Below are positions 32,456 to 44,245 of a DNA stretch of 64,000 nt, piece after piece (within the stretch, counting starts at the first letter, position 1; each line of letters starts with the position of its first letter). Source of the stretch: Eucalyptus grandis (taxonomy: Eukaryota > Streptophyta > Magnoliopsida > Myrtales > Myrtaceae). The DNA lies in NCBI RefSeq assembly GCF_016545825.1, contig NC_052619.1:44483682-44547681 (forward strand). The letters run 5' to 3'. Made by a program: the position numbers and the translations under genes. Under the pieces are notes generated by a model. It was not told the DNA's origin. It ran no database searches and was given only the letters and a program-made list of their open reading frames with translations.

Positions 32456-32910
32456 TCATTTTTTTATCTTCTTTTTTTTCTAAATGAAGGGATGGTAATA
32501 CACGTCTATGTCATCCGTTTTGTAATACAAGGATCGGGCTAATAAGTAGTTACGATGAAATCTCCAATACTTTGACTCATTTACATCTAATCATGTTACG
32601 TGGTTTTGTAGCTTGAAACCTACAATTAACAAGATAGTAGCACTAGGAGTCCTTGTGCTATTTACATATTCAAGTTCTCAAACTTTCATTTTATTCACTT
32701 AAGAATTAAAAAATTACATTAAAAAGCATTCGAGAAATTCGATTTGCTCCATCAATTTCTAATGGACAGAAACCATAGTTAGCTTCTTTAGTTCCCTATA
32801 GACGCAACAACATATTGTGTGAGAATATGTCTACATGATCATGAATTCTCATGTGTAGAAGACAAATGTAATTTAGTAATTATCCCTTTTTACTAATATG
32901 ATTGATTGAA

Positions 32911-33565
32911 GGGAAAAAGCCACCAAAAACCCCGAACTTCACCAAAAGTGACACATTTATCCCAAACTTTTTTTGTGACGTGAAAAACCCCAAACTTTCC
33001 AAACCGCGACACATTTATCCAAAACTTTTTTGTGACACAAAAAATCATGAACTTTCGTTATATGACACATTTACCCCAAAATTAGAGGGCATTTTGGTCT
33101 TTTCATTTTTAAAAATTTTTTTAATTTTTTTTTCTCTTCCCTTTGCCGGCGTCCGGCGAGGGCTTCCTCGCCGGCGTCGGGCGAGGGCTGCCTCGCCGGC
33201 GTTGGGCGAGGGTCACCCTCGCCGGCCTCGGCTAGGGGCGGCCCGCCGGCGTCGGGCGAGGGCGGCCCGCCACGTCGGGCTAAGGTGTCCCCCCTCGCCG
33301 GATCCGGCGAGGACCGTCCTCGCTTGACGCCGGCGAGGTCGCGGACGCCGGCTTCCTCCGCCGGCCATGGCGGAGCCGGCGGAGGGAAGAAGAAGAAAAA
33401 GAAAAAAAAAGAAAAGGAAAAAACAGAATAAAAAGACAAAAATGCCCTTGATGGGGTAAATATGTCACGGTTTGGAAAGTTTGGAGTTTTTCACGTCACA
33501 AAAAAAAAGTTTGGTAAATGTGTCACTTTGGGCAAAATTCAGGGTTTTTCATGGCTTTTTCCCAA
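32911..33565. mobile_element. MULE-like non-autonomous element with long terminal inverted repeats (655 bp)
   Basis: The left end gggaaaaagccaccaaaaac and the reverse complement of the right end (ttgggaaaaagccatgaaaa) begin inverted repeats of about 120 bp, which share 'agtgacacatttaYcc' and 'tttgtgacgtgaaaaa' on each side. The left arm holds one extra internal duplication of about 55 bp. GATTGAA flanks both sides (32904-32910 and 33566-33572). Copies 3 and 4 of the surrounding block (about 28268 and 30097) are uninterrupted. The core is GC-rich ggcgag/gccggc repeats; no transposase. Long TIRs fit Mutator-like elements, although 7 bp is shorter than their usual 9-bp duplication. Confidence 0.75.
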
Positions 33566-34304
33566 GATTGAAACATTTAGAATTAACATTTGATATCATC
33601 CACTAAATTATTTCTTTGGTCTTATTGTCACAAAACATGGATGATCTTGGAATTAATCATTTTAATAAGTCTCCCTTATCAAAGTTTAAAACGTATTTTT
33701 ACATATGAAGGTGATTATGGAGTTTTTTTCTCATTGGTTGAAATAATGATACTCATATATCTTGATATATGAATATAAAATCATTCAAACTTTTCTTTGA
33801 AAAAGGTATTTGTATGAATTGATATTTGCGGAGAGTGCTACATATTTAAAAAAAATCTTTTTAATAGAAAAAGACTAGGAGGTGTAATATAAATTATTAG
33901 AGAAATAAAAATATTTTAATTGTTAATTTTTTTTATTTTCTCTCTTTGGATAAGGATTTTCATTTCTACACAAGAAATCTATTGCAGGTTTTCATTATTT
34001 GAGTGGATTTGGATTTTCGTTCGGAAACTGCTCTCAATACGAGACCAAAGGCATTTTTATTTTCATGTTCAAATGAAAACGAAAAAAAAAAAACGATAAA
34101 ATTTTCTCTAAACAATGCAGGGGCGACCTTTTTTTTTTTACCCATAGACTTTTGGTTTTTCCTCTCTCTTTCTTCAGTCCCTTCCTTGTGGACCCCACAC
34201 GTCTTTCACACGCCACCCAACATTTGCACGCGCTTGTCTTCGTATTGCTCAATTCCGTTCCCACTGGTCGACTGAATTTTATAATGAGATGCCGTTGGCC
34301 TTCC

Positions 34305-34311
34305 TATATAT
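34305..34311 (+). promoter_or_regulatory. Candidate TATA box of NLR2
   Basis: TATATAT lies 115 bp before the NLR2 start codon, in a segment (about 34286-34322) that is absent from the otherwise aligned NLR1 upstream sequence between 'ttataatgag' and 'gtagaacacgaggc' (about 3634). Confidence 0.45.
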
Positions 34312-34425
34312 GTTCGTGCATGAAGTAGATCACGAGGCACCACCAAACCATTGTTACCCAACGAAAGCATCAACTCTGCAACCTCCTCTCAAGCACTCCT
34401 TAACCCCTGCTTTTGCCTTTCGGAA

Positions 34426-37350
34426 ATGGCTGAAGCAGTGCTCTTCACCCTCACCAAGGACATACTGAAACTCGCTGCTTCCAACATCTTTTTGAATATC
34501 CAACTTGTACGAGATGTGAGCGATGAGCTCCACAGTCTCAAGTACACCGTCAAGACCATCCAAACTATGCTTTTGGATGCCGAGAAGAAACAATGGGACA
34601 GCAAGCAGGTCAAGCTCTGGCTCGTGAGGCTGAAGGACGTGTTGTACGACACACAGGACTTGCTGGACGATGTCGCAACCGAAGACCTGAGGCGGAAGGT
34701 CACTCCTGGCAACAAGATGTGGAATGCGGTACGCGTTTTCTTCTCTCAATCGAATCAGCTTGCACAGCGCCACAAAGTGGCTAAAAAGATTCAGGAACTT
34801 CAGAAGACATTGGATCAAATTGCAAAGGATCAGAGGTTCCATTTAGAGCCGCGTCCGAGTGAGGAAACAATGGCCATCGGGAGAGGAAAGAAAACTAAAA
34901 TTTTCGCACCCGACAGTGAAATAATTGGTAGGGAAGAGGACAAGAAAAAGATCAAACGACTTTTGTTTGATTCCTCCTCTAGCCAGAGTGTGTCATTTGT
35001 TGCCATAGTTGGTAAAGGAGGTCTTGGAAAAACCGCACTCGCACGACTAGTGTACAACGATGGGGAGGTAAAAGAACATTTTGAGCATAAGATGTGGGTG
35101 TATGTATCTGATGTCTTTGATGAGAATTTGATTATCAAACAAATTCTTGAATCGGCGAAATGTCAAAATCTTGAGAATAAGTCTATAGACCAGTTGCAAA
35201 GTCTTCTTCGTGAGACTTTAAGTAGGAAGAAATACTTGCTTGTTTTGGATGACTTGTGGAATACAGATCGGGAAAAATGGGTGATGCTTGAATATTGGCT
35301 AGAGGGTGGTTTGCAGGGAAGCAAGATACTTATAACCACTCGTAATCACGGAGTTGCAAAGATCACGAATGTGAAGTCAGATATCCATGTTCTCTGTGGC
35401 TTATCTGATGATAAGTCGTGGGACTTATTTAGGAAAATGGCTTTTAGAGATGGGGTAGAAACGTCAGACCCAAAACTGGAGGAGATGGGTCGAGATATAA
35501 TTAAAAAATGCACCGGGGTTCCCCTTGCCATTAGAAGTATAGGAGGCCTTTTGTACGGCAAAAACGAAAATGAATGGCTCCGTTATAAGATGCATGAACT
35601 TCCAGAAATACCAGAAATTGATGTGGATGGAAGAATTATGCAAGTCCTCAAGTTAAGTTACGATCATCTCCCATCATGCTTGAAAAATTGTTTTGCATAT
35701 TGCTCATTGTTTCCGAAAAATTATGTTTATGAGAAAGATACAATGATCCATCTTTGGATGGCACAAGGCTTTATTGAGTCATGCGACGAGAAAAACCTTG
35801 AAAAGGACGCTGAAAATTACTTGTTGGAACTACTATGCGGGTCATTCTTCGATGCTGAAGAACCATTGACATATGTCCATCGTGATAAGGTTGAAAAATT
35901 CAAGATGCATGATCTCATGCATGATCTTGCCCAAAAAGTTGCTGGAGGTGAATGCAAGATTGTTAATTTAGGAGGAGATAATGATAGAGAGCTTCGACAT
36001 GCGTCATTTATTTCAAGAACTTTCTCTGAAGAGAGAGTGCCGTCCCTACTCAGAACATCCAAAGTGCGGACATTTCTCTCTTTAAGTGGTAAATTCTCTG
36101 GTGGCAACGATTTCTCTAGTTGTAGACAATGTCGAGCATTGTATTTGGACGATATATATGTTCCTTTCCCTCCTTCCTCCTTAGGAAAGTTGAAGAAGTT
36201 AAGATTTCTTCGTATTTATAATAATGACTTCATCGAAAGTTTGCCAGATTCAATCACTGATTTGGTGAACTTGCAAACCCTTCAACTCGGAGTGTTGCCA
36301 ACTTCAAACATTTCCCGGAGATTTGAGGAAATTGGTCAAACTTAGACACCTCATAATTGAACGGTGTTTCTCACTAAGCCACCTACCACCCTTGAGTTCA
36401 CTCCCTTCCCTAAGGACGTTGAGTCTCAAGTACTTAGCTGCGTTAAAGTTCGTTCAACAGACAAGTGACCTAGAGCCATCTAATTCCACACTCCCCTTCT
36501 TTCAATCTCTTGAGAGTCTGGACCTCATCTTCTGCAAAAAGCTGAGAAGATGGTGGGGAAGAAGGCCAGAAATGGAGCATCAGTCAGACAACTCACAGTC
36601 ATCCTTCCCAATACTTCGGTTCGTGGTTCATTCCCCAGGTGGAAAACTTGTCGATAAATGGCACAAAAATGTTGGAACAACAATTAATGGCGAATCCAAA
36701 TTACCCATCAGAAGGAACAAGCGGAAGCCAATTTCATTACTTTCCCTAAACTAAAATATCTATATCTTTGGAATATGGATTCAGAGCCCTTCATGCTTAA
36801 CACTCTACTCCGATTGGCCAGTAACCTTGAGTCTATGAATGTCCTCAATTCGGACCTAAGGAGTCTCTCTTGTGAGATGCAGCACCTTTCCTTGATCAAG
36901 GAACTCAACATTTGGCACTGTCAAGGACTCGATTTATCATGCCTAGAAGATAAGCTTGGCATCCAATGGCAATGCCTTACGAATCTTCGTGCTCTTGCCA
37001 TTGAATTTTGTAACGATTTGGTGGCATTACCAGAGGGAATTCAACATGTGACAACTCTACAATCTTTCCATATTTTAGAGTGTTCGAACTTAAAAGACTT
37101 GCCGAAATGGATTGGAAATTTCTCTTTACTTGAAGAGCTTATATTACATAATTGTCTAAGATTAAAGCATATACCATATGAGATACACAACATCAAACGT
37201 TTGAAGAAATTGAGAATTCGTAAGTGTCCCATATTGGATCGAAGGTGCCTAGCTGATGTGCACATCCCAATCATTGATTGGGAGGATCGTGAATCGTACG
37301 TGCCCAGCCCACCCATTGCTTCGGAGGATGACTCGTCCGATTCGGATTAG
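34426..37350 (+). pseudogene. CC-NB-ARC-LRR resistance-like gene (NLR2), LRR region frameshifted
   Basis: The start ATG at 34426 is in the same context as NLR1. The first open segment to 36345 gives 639 residues with a complete Rx-type CC, P-loop GKGGLGKTA (196-204), kinase-2 LLVLDDLW, RNBS-B GSKILITTR, TGVPLAI, CFAYCSLFPKNY and MHDLMHDLA, then the first LRRs. Against NLR1 two bases are missing near 36300, so the frame passes to 36323-36754; a deletion of about 40 bp near 36630 and a further shift near 36740 move it to 36775-37350, which ends naturally with an acidic tail (SEDDSSDSD). The Walker-A lysine is kept but the second Thr is Ala. Three breaks argue for a pseudogene; a truncated CC-NB-ARC protein could still be made. 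Introns at the breaks are unlikely because NLR1 reads straight through. Confidence 0.85.
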
Positions 37351-37469
37351 CATTAGAGGTACAAGAAAAGACTTATATCGCCTATCAACAGTGTTTCTTT
37401 TTCAACTATTTTACCTTCTTTATTATTTAACTAATTTCTCTCCTCTTCACTGTATATTCGCAGGTCGCA

Positions 37470-37935
37470 GTGCAAATATTTATCAAAAAGACAGATAGCA
37501 TCTCTCCACCCACACTCCAGCTCGCCACCATCTTCCGTCGTCATGTCGCGCGTGTAGAACAAACGCCACCCTTTGCCTCCTCGTATTGCTCGTACAACCT
37601 CCTCACTCCCCCACCCCTCCTTCATCTCCTCCATCACTGCCGCCTGAAGAACCCCAGCATCCCCGACGCGCGTCGCATCCTGTCGATCGCCTCCTTCCTC
37701 TTTGGCCGGGTCTGCCGAGGTCGATGATCGGGAAGCTGAGATTCTCGGATCCGCCGCTCGATTCAGAGCTGCCTGCCTTCGGATGTCTCCTGCGGTCAGA
37801 TGACGAAATTCTAGGGATTTCGGTGATCGCGGCGTCGACGAGGCCTTTGACGCCGGCTCTCGAGTCGTCGCCCGCTCTGTCGTAGCTCTCTGCTCGCCGG
37901 AGTCGGAGGCCAAATCGATGGTAGGCTTTGTTCCT
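37470..37935 (-). pseudogene. Relic of an ACC-oxidase-like dioxygenase, first exon
   Basis: Minus strand, in two frames: SRAGVKGLVDAAITEIPRI, then FPIIDLG, then MEEMKEG, RRLYEQYEEAKG and FYTRDMTTEDGGE. This is the conserved order of the N-terminal (DIOX_N) part of the ACC-oxidase-homologue dioxygenases. The frame breaks at least twice (after IIDLG and around EAKG), and no catalytic C-terminal half follows in 36.9-37.4 kb, which is NLR2. It lies tail to tail with NLR2, 120 bp from its stop. A second, shorter relic is at about 39560-39670. Confidence 0.75.
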
Positions 37936-37959
37936 CTCTCTCTCTCTCTCTCTCTCTCT
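37934..37959 (+). repeat. (CT)13 microsatellite
   Basis: Uninterrupted CT run just 5' (on the minus strand) of the dioxygenase relic, in the position of its former 5' UTR. Confidence 0.9.
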
Positions 37960-39289
37960 ACTGCAATTCAATTTTCAGTGTGAATGTGTAATAAGTTTGG
38001 ATTATGAATCGAATGTTGTGGAGACATTTGGATTATGAATTGAGAGTTATGGAGACAGTACAATGTCAATGCATGATATGAGCATCTTCTTTATAGCTGA
38101 TTGATCGATTGAGAGGAGAAGTGCAGAGAACAACGACATCCATTGCGAGGTTCCGCTTGACTTTAGAATTATGAGGTTCATAAAAAATGGAAGGATAGCT
38201 TATGAGCTACCCCGAACTGAGAAAATGACAATGCTGTTTAATGATGGCTGATTCTTTGGGCCAGTACACAGTTTTGCAATTTATGAAAACAAAATCTGTT
38301 AGGACAGAGTTGAACAATGATAGATGACTGGACGATTCGATGTTGTCTTAGCCCTTGACTTCTTCGCAATTACAGAAATCTATATGTAGAGGAATCTTTG
38401 GTTTGTAGCCGTCTCTTTGTCATCACTTTATGTGAGTTTCCGGCCTTCTCAGGTAAACATAACTATTATCTACGAGCTGGGTCCATATGATATAGTAAGC
38501 ATATAGAAATCTCAAGGTTCATCTGAGTGAAACAGACAACAGGTTGGTGAATCTTGGACAACCTTGATCGATGCCGAGGCTTGCTATAGTTTTATAAATC
38601 ATTTAAAATTGGACCCTTTTGAAACTAAGGTACTGATCTCTGTGAGCAGCTAATTTAACAATTATATGCCTCTGGACATGAGAAGTTGAACTGCAAAAAG
38701 ATGTGGTTCTGACGTTACTGATTAGAGGAAAAACCCTTCTTGCTTTCTTTCTGGATTCCATGCGTTGAAAAGTTGTGTTAGGATGGGGACTTGCCTTTGC
38801 ATTGTTTCATAAGGTGGGGCCATCCTCTCAAGCGATACTCAAGATATTGTGATGCTTTAGAAAACTGAACTAGAGCTACTGTAAAAGTATGGTGGAGGCC
38901 TAAGGCTTCTGATAAGTGGTCAAACAGAGAAGAGTCCAGTCTCATCACATGCTTTGAGTACTCCAGCATTTCTCTGCTAGAGATGTTGCGATGCATTAGA
39001 AACCTGAACTAGAGCTGCCGTAGAAGTATGGTTGGACGGATTCCTAGAGAGTACAACAAAGGGTGTTGATATTTTATATCAACTCAGGTGCAAAAGTTTG
39101 CTACTGCTACCGCTAGAACGTGAATAAAGTCAACCGTCAAGGAACATCCTTTTTTTCCACCTGAAAAGAACGGAATGACCACCTCCGAGGTTCCCATCAG
39201 TGAAAATGATCACTCATTAAGGATTGTCTTACTGATTCGTATCATTGATTGAGACTAGATGCAAGATTATATGCTATGACAGGTAGCCC
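37960..39289. other. Intergenic DNA with a short direct duplication
   Basis: No gene recognised. Segments at about 38848-38898 and 38983-39033 are near-copies ('gatg-tttagaaacctgaactagagct'), spaced 135 bp apart. This is within the interval deleted from the NLR1 copy. Confidence 0.5.
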
Positions 39290-39680
39290 TTGACTTGTTG
39301 AAGAAAATAGAAAAGGCCATCAAGTATTATGTAGTGAAAACCATTTACTCTACAATTGTATTATCAATTCACTTCGTTAATTTTCTCGAGTTTTCCCTTT
39401 TCGAAAGGTGAAAAACATGCAACGGAAAGTCGTGAAGGAAAACATGCTGTTCCTTTAATCAGCAGCGACTGATTTATGAAGTCCCTCTGGCCAAAAAAAA
39501 GAAAATTATGAAGTTCCATGTTGCTGTTTTTTATGACCCTCTTTGTAAATATTGTTTTCTTAGCATCTGTCTCCTACTCGAAAAACTTGCGCAATCCGTT
39601 GATCGCCTCCTCCAAGAGGCTCTAGGGACTTGATGGTTGCGCAATATTTTGCAACTAGGTCGTTGTGGTGGGGTGGGGCT
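39290..39680 (-). pseudogene. NLR1-type downstream flank with a short dioxygenase relic
   Basis: 39293-39480 aligns with 6421-6600. Within it, 39560-39670 read on the minus strand gives NHQVP, then after a shift SLLEEAINGLRKFFE and TDAKK, the same part of the DIOX_N domain as at 6740-6810. Only about 40 codons survive. Confidence 0.6.
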
Positions 39681-39894
39681 CATAAATGTTTGCTCAACCA
39701 TCACGTCATGTGTCCGACAATTGCATATAATAGACTTCAACGATCATGCCACGTGTTTGAATCCCGTGCATTCTCATTTTTATATGAACGAGCATGATTG
39801 ATTAAACTATAGGATATGTAAAAAAAAAAAAACTATAGGATATGTAACTAGTTCCTAAATGGTTGCTTAACTATGGAAACATTGTATTTAATAT

Positions 39895-41595
39895 ATTGCA
39901 TCTTTTTGGTGGAAACAAAATGATATAAGCAGGGGTTTGCACTGGAAGAAGTTGGAAGTTTTGAAAACGAAAAAGGATGAAGGTGGGCTAGGATTCAAAG
40001 ATTTAATAAATTTTAACAAAGCAATGCTGGGAAAATAAGTCTGGAGGTTATCTCAGTCTCCCTTAGCCTTATGAAGTTTACTTTCCAAATGGAGATATGT
40101 GGAAGGCAGGTAAAGGGCAGCGTCCATTATGGGGTTTGGCAAAGCATTATGGTGGGGGGAGAAACTATTGAAAAGGAGGTACAATGGAGGGTGGGTGATG
40201 GCAAGAAAATCAAAATACGAGAGGATAGATGGCTGGAATCCAGTGTGATAGGTGGCCCGGCAAATCAAAACGACCCCATAACTATCACTGAACTTATAAA
40301 TGATGAAAACAGGGGATGGAAAGAAACAGAGGTGCTGAACCTATTTGAAGACAGAATAGCAAATGAAATTTTATCTATTCCTCTAAATCCCAACGAGAAG
40401 GAAGATACCCTAATGTGGAAGGGTAACAGGGCTAGAAAATATACAGTTAAAAGCGGATACAACAAAGTCTGTGCACAAACTAAAGAAGCATAACAAAACA
40501 GAGCATCAATATCATTTCAACCTCCTCGAACATTGTGGACAAAGCTTTGGCATTTATCTATACCCCCTAAGATGCGCATCTTTATATGGAGTATCTGCCA
40601 TAATGCAATTCCAACAAGAGAGAATCTCTACAAACGAAAGGTGTTACCTGACCCAATATGTTCGCTCTGCAACACAATCCAAAGACTACTGAGCACCTAT
40701 CCCTACTCTGCAAATGGACAAAGAACATATGGACAGATCCACGGCTCAATCTTACTTGTAATCCTAACTTCATAACTCGGTTTGATAAATGGCTGTTGGA
40801 GAGTTTCGCAGGTGACAGAGACCTACCCGAAAAGGAGTTGGTGGCGACGGTACTATGGTTCGTCTGGAAAGCCCAAAACAACTCGATTTTCAGAGCTAAA
40901 CAATTGAATCCGAACACCATAGTGGACCAGACACAAGCACATCTCCAAAATTTTAGTAGATGACAGAACAAAAAAGAGGCAGAGAAACCCCCAAACCCGC
41001 ACTCACCACGAAGATGGATACCATTGGAGGGAGGGCTGCTGAAACTGAATGTCGACGGCTCTTGGGTCCATGGAGAACGGGTAGGATCAGTCGCCAGAAT
41101 CTTGCAGGATCAAGCTAGCCAACTCATCGATGGCTTTGCGCGTCAGGTTCGAGCTTCCTCCCCTCTTCAAATCGAAACCCTAGCGATTTTGCACGGGTTG
41201 AAGTTTCTGCAGTTCAGAGAGGGACTACACGTGAGAGAGGTAGAAGTCGATAAAGTACAACAGGGCAAAGTAGTTTGTGAAACGGACTGTTTAACTGCAG
41301 AACAAAACATCATGGGCCGGGCTAAACCTCCTTGGACTGTGAAGCCCATTGTTGAACAATGCAGAAACCTTCTCTCCAATTCGAATTGATGACGTTGGCC
41401 TATTGCTCGCGGGAAGCGAATAATGCAGCAGATCTGATTGTGAAGATGCATAGAACTAGTTCACTACCTCAACACTGGAGCTCCTTCCCTCCTCCAGCTC
41501 TTTTGGAAATTTTATGTATGGAATCTTACCTATCGACTTCTTGTAACTCTCGCACTTTATGAATGAAAGAAGCTATCATTTTTGACCAAAAATAG
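39895..41595 (+). mobile_element. LINE (non-LTR retrotransposon) 3' end, 5'-truncated and broken
   Basis: Starts in the reverse transcriptase C-terminal region (FWWKQND, HWKKLE, EGGLGFKDLINFNKAMLGK), continues with the plant-LINE post-RT region (40071-40493: WRVGDGKKIKIREDRWLESS, then YTVKSGY), the zinc-binding zf-RVT segment (about 40533-40700: PPKMRIFIW, CSLC, with the distal pair damaged), and a plant-type RNase H (from 41024: KLNVDGSW, QIETLAILHGL, CETDC, then in the next frame NNAADLIVKM). The acidic residues expected in RNase H are visible but divided by a frameshift near 41385. Stops occur at about 40038 and 40491. No long A-tail is left; the end is near 'tatcatttttgaccaaaaat'. It is a dead copy. 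Confidence 0.85.
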
Positions 41596-41639
41596 TAATA
41601 ATGAAGCATGATGGAATAAAAAAAACAAAAAAAAACAGA

Positions 41640-42180
41640 TTAATTAGTTATTTACATATATCTATCGAAAATCATAAGTAATAAATTAGTTTCTTAACAA
41701 GAGAAAATCCAAATTTATTTCATTCTTTTCTTGCTCAAGAGTTGTTTTTTTTCACTTATGTTGATGCACGCAACATCGGAAGAGCTCGCGAATCATTACT
41801 TAATAATATGGCCACTATTTGAAATTAAAAGCAATGCAAAAACTGAAAATCCAAAATTAAGAAAGTTCATGCAACGTGCATTCTTATTCTTCCACACACA
41901 AAGGTTCCCCTTGAGAAAAATACTAAAACTAAAATAATCCAATTGGCATTTCAATTAGTGTACTCTCGTGAGCATCCTTATATTGGATATTATGACATCA
42001 AAACAACCGTAAAAATTAAACCAAAATACAAATTTCCATTTTATTTTCGTCCGTGTCGATGTCATAAATATATAGTTTTGTTAAACTTGTATACTTTCTT
42101 TTCAAAATTCCATCTAAATCATAGAGCAAAACTATAAATAAACCCAGACAAAAGCACAAGAGTTCGACTACGCGCAGTGC
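41640..42180 (+). repeat. Block B copy 3
   Basis: Aligned with 13985-14650 and 7560-7920: 'gataagtaat', 'tgctcaagagttgtttttttt', 'gatgcacgcaac', 'aaaggttccccttgagaaaa', 'cttatattggatattatgac'. The LINE ends just before it. Confidence 0.6.
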
Positions 42181-42548
42181 TTAAGCCTCGTTCGTTCGCG
42201 ATTCAAGAAGAACCGTCGCAGTCGCCGGGGCATCGTCGGCTTCCGTTTCAGTTAGCCAGTCAGTCCTCTTTTGCTTTGAGAGAGCGCGAGAGACGCTCGG
42301 ACGAGAAGCTCCTCGACCTTGCTTCCCTTTGCCATGGTGATATCTCCTCTCTCTCCCCATGACTACTGGAGTCGTCGAGCTTCTTCACTGAATCTCTCGC
42401 AATTCCCTATGTTTCTTATTGCAACACAGGTCCCACGATGTTGATGACTTCCTCTTTTTGTTTGGTTTCTCGGGCGTGTTTGGGTTTGGCATTGCGGGGG
42501 TTGATGGTTTGCGTTGAGCCGAGCGTTCTCTGTATTCGTTGGGTTTGA
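42181..42548 (+). other. GC-richer exon-like segment similar to the ARP9 relic's 5' region
   Basis: 42421-42550 matches the ARP9 relic's intron 2 at about 8790-8905 (shared 'gtttgggtttggcattgcgg' and 'gcgttgagc-gagcgtt'). The preceding 42181-42360 looks like 5' UTR/leader sequence and is loosely like 15045-15260. No ARP9 coding exon is found here, so this is a fragment of the same duplicated region. Confidence 0.5.
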
Positions 42549-44245
42549 CTATGTTCCTTATCTCTATCAGGTGGTTCTACCTTACACTTCCCATGTGGGA
42601 TATTAATTGCAGCTATTCACCAATGTTATTGCAGATCAGATTATCCATGTCTACATTCAATTTGTATGGTTCACTCTGTAATCACTCACTCTCTCAGGGA
42701 GCTCTCTTCTGGATGCTCTTACTTAAATCTTCTCCTGATCTAAATTTGCCTCACAAATGATTTTTTTTTTTTATCTTGTTTATTGACATTGTGAATTACT
42801 TGGCCTCAAATTTCCTCAATCCTCCCACATGGATTCTTCAATGACTTTCCAAAACTTCTCAAGCGGTACCAACTTCTCCTCAGGAAGCTGGCATTGACAA
42901 ACCTTCAAACTATATCTGCAAGAATCATGAATGTGAGAATTTGGATGATGTGGATGATAATTAAGATATTACTGTCATCTTTTTACGCCTACTCTTTGAT
43001 TGAGATGGTATGCTGTTGTTTCCTTTGGCTGGTTGTATGATGTTAGAGCTGTGTATATGTTAGCTGATGCTGAATTTGAAGATAAACAGTTCTCAAGACC
43101 TTGCACAGGAATTCCTGCTTCTTGCACGGAATTTATGGAGCTATTCCTGTTTATTGTCAGTTTCTCACTTTATCGAGCAAATTTTTGCGATTTTATATAT
43201 TAGGACAACTATGACAATTGTGATTGGCAAAATATAGATCAAGCATAATTGGGCAGATCTTAGGACAAACTATATTTGGGGGATGGTGACAGCAAATCCA
43301 TCATAAGTATGGTTCCTGGCAGATTTGAGGTCCCGTCTCTTTACATGATCTTGTATCTTCCTAGCTCCTCATGTTCTTAGTTGGGTTAAACTGTTGTCGA
43401 TAGTCTTATTATTAAAAATTTTCAGTTGACACTTGACGATCCTGTTGCTGGTCTGCTTGACAATCTTCCTCCTTTACATCTATATGTTCTGGGTGGAATT
43501 TTGACATAGGCGTGGACTTTGATGACTTCTATGGCTGGTCTGTTTATTCCACTTCTCTCCAAGGGAATTGACTTTGACTTTGCTTAAAAAAATAAAAAAT
43601 TGCTTATGCTATCATTTTTGGGGAAAAGTGATTCACCGACTTAGTGTGGGAGAAGCAAGCTGGTACCCAGTATCATTCATTTTTCATGTGAATTTTAGTT
43701 TGTTGGAGTAATACAAATAAGAATTATTGAATGAAGTCTGTTTAGTTTTGTTGCCTTCTCCCCCTTTTGGATTCAGATTCCAGATCCATGTTGACCCAAA
43801 AGTTCTGTCAGGAGGCTGCAACTATAGTGTGCGAGCTGATCATCACAACTGGTAACCAATGATGCTATTAAACTTATTTTTTTCACTCCACACTTGATTT
43901 TTTTTTTCTTTTTGTTTTGGTATGAGGACCTTGGTTCCTTTTTCCCCATTTTATTATTGAGGTGAATGTCATAGCACTCACTCTCATCAGCCTAGTGGCG
44001 GTTCCCCCATCGGGTTGAAGTATATGATTCTATTTTGTCATTCCCCAAACAATCTTCCTCCTGTTAAATGGCTCGGATTACTTTGGTCTTCCCAACTTAC
44101 AGATTTTTGTTGGTCTATTTCCTGTTATTGAATGTTGCAGAGTCTCTGCAAGGCATACTTTGATCTTCTGTCAGGGATATTCTGAACTAAGGGTACGGCA
44201 TAACAATCTAATATAATCACTAGCTACCAAGTTCTCTTATTGAAA
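42549..44245 (+). repeat. Module E copy 1 (about 1.7 kb), spliced-looking but unidentified
   Basis: Aligned along its length with 51090-52860. Both copies carry exon-like islands after intron-type ends, for example 'gaagctggcattgacaaacc' (frame EAGIDKPTNYICKNRECGN in the second copy), 'gctgatgctgaatttgaaga', and 'ggaggctgcaactatag' (frame SGGCNYS-RADHHNW). Islands are in different frames and contain stops, so the module is not a working gene as it stands. I do not recognise the family. Confidence 0.55.

Larger units (their letters stand above)
32456..34425 (+). repeat. Upstream block copy 5, right part, leading into NLR2
   Basis: Matches copy 1 (about 2480-3778) across 'aatctccaatactttgact', 'catgatcatgaattc', 'agagagtgctacatattt', 'ttcatttctacacaagaaa', and the 5' UTR 'ctctgcaacctcctctcaagc'. 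It is interrupted by the TIR element 32911-33565. It should contain the NLR2 promoter. Confidence 0.75.

Noticed and set aside
33071..33439. 122-codon minus-strand frame and 141-codon plus-strand frame
   Set aside because: Same reason: GC-rich core of the long-TIR element, running into the T-rich and A-rich tracts.
34351..34425. 25-codon N-terminal extension of NLR2 from TTG
   Set aside because: This is 5' UTR conserved with NLR1, where the same stretch is not in frame; the ATG at 34426 is the shared start.
36290..36780. Introns joining the NLR2 LRR pieces
   Set aside because: NLR1 reads through the aligned positions without interruption and no paired GT/AG of intron size is needed; small deletions explain the breaks.
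37586..37885. 99-codon plus-strand frame
   Set aside because: Shadow of the GC-rich minus-strand dioxygenase relic.
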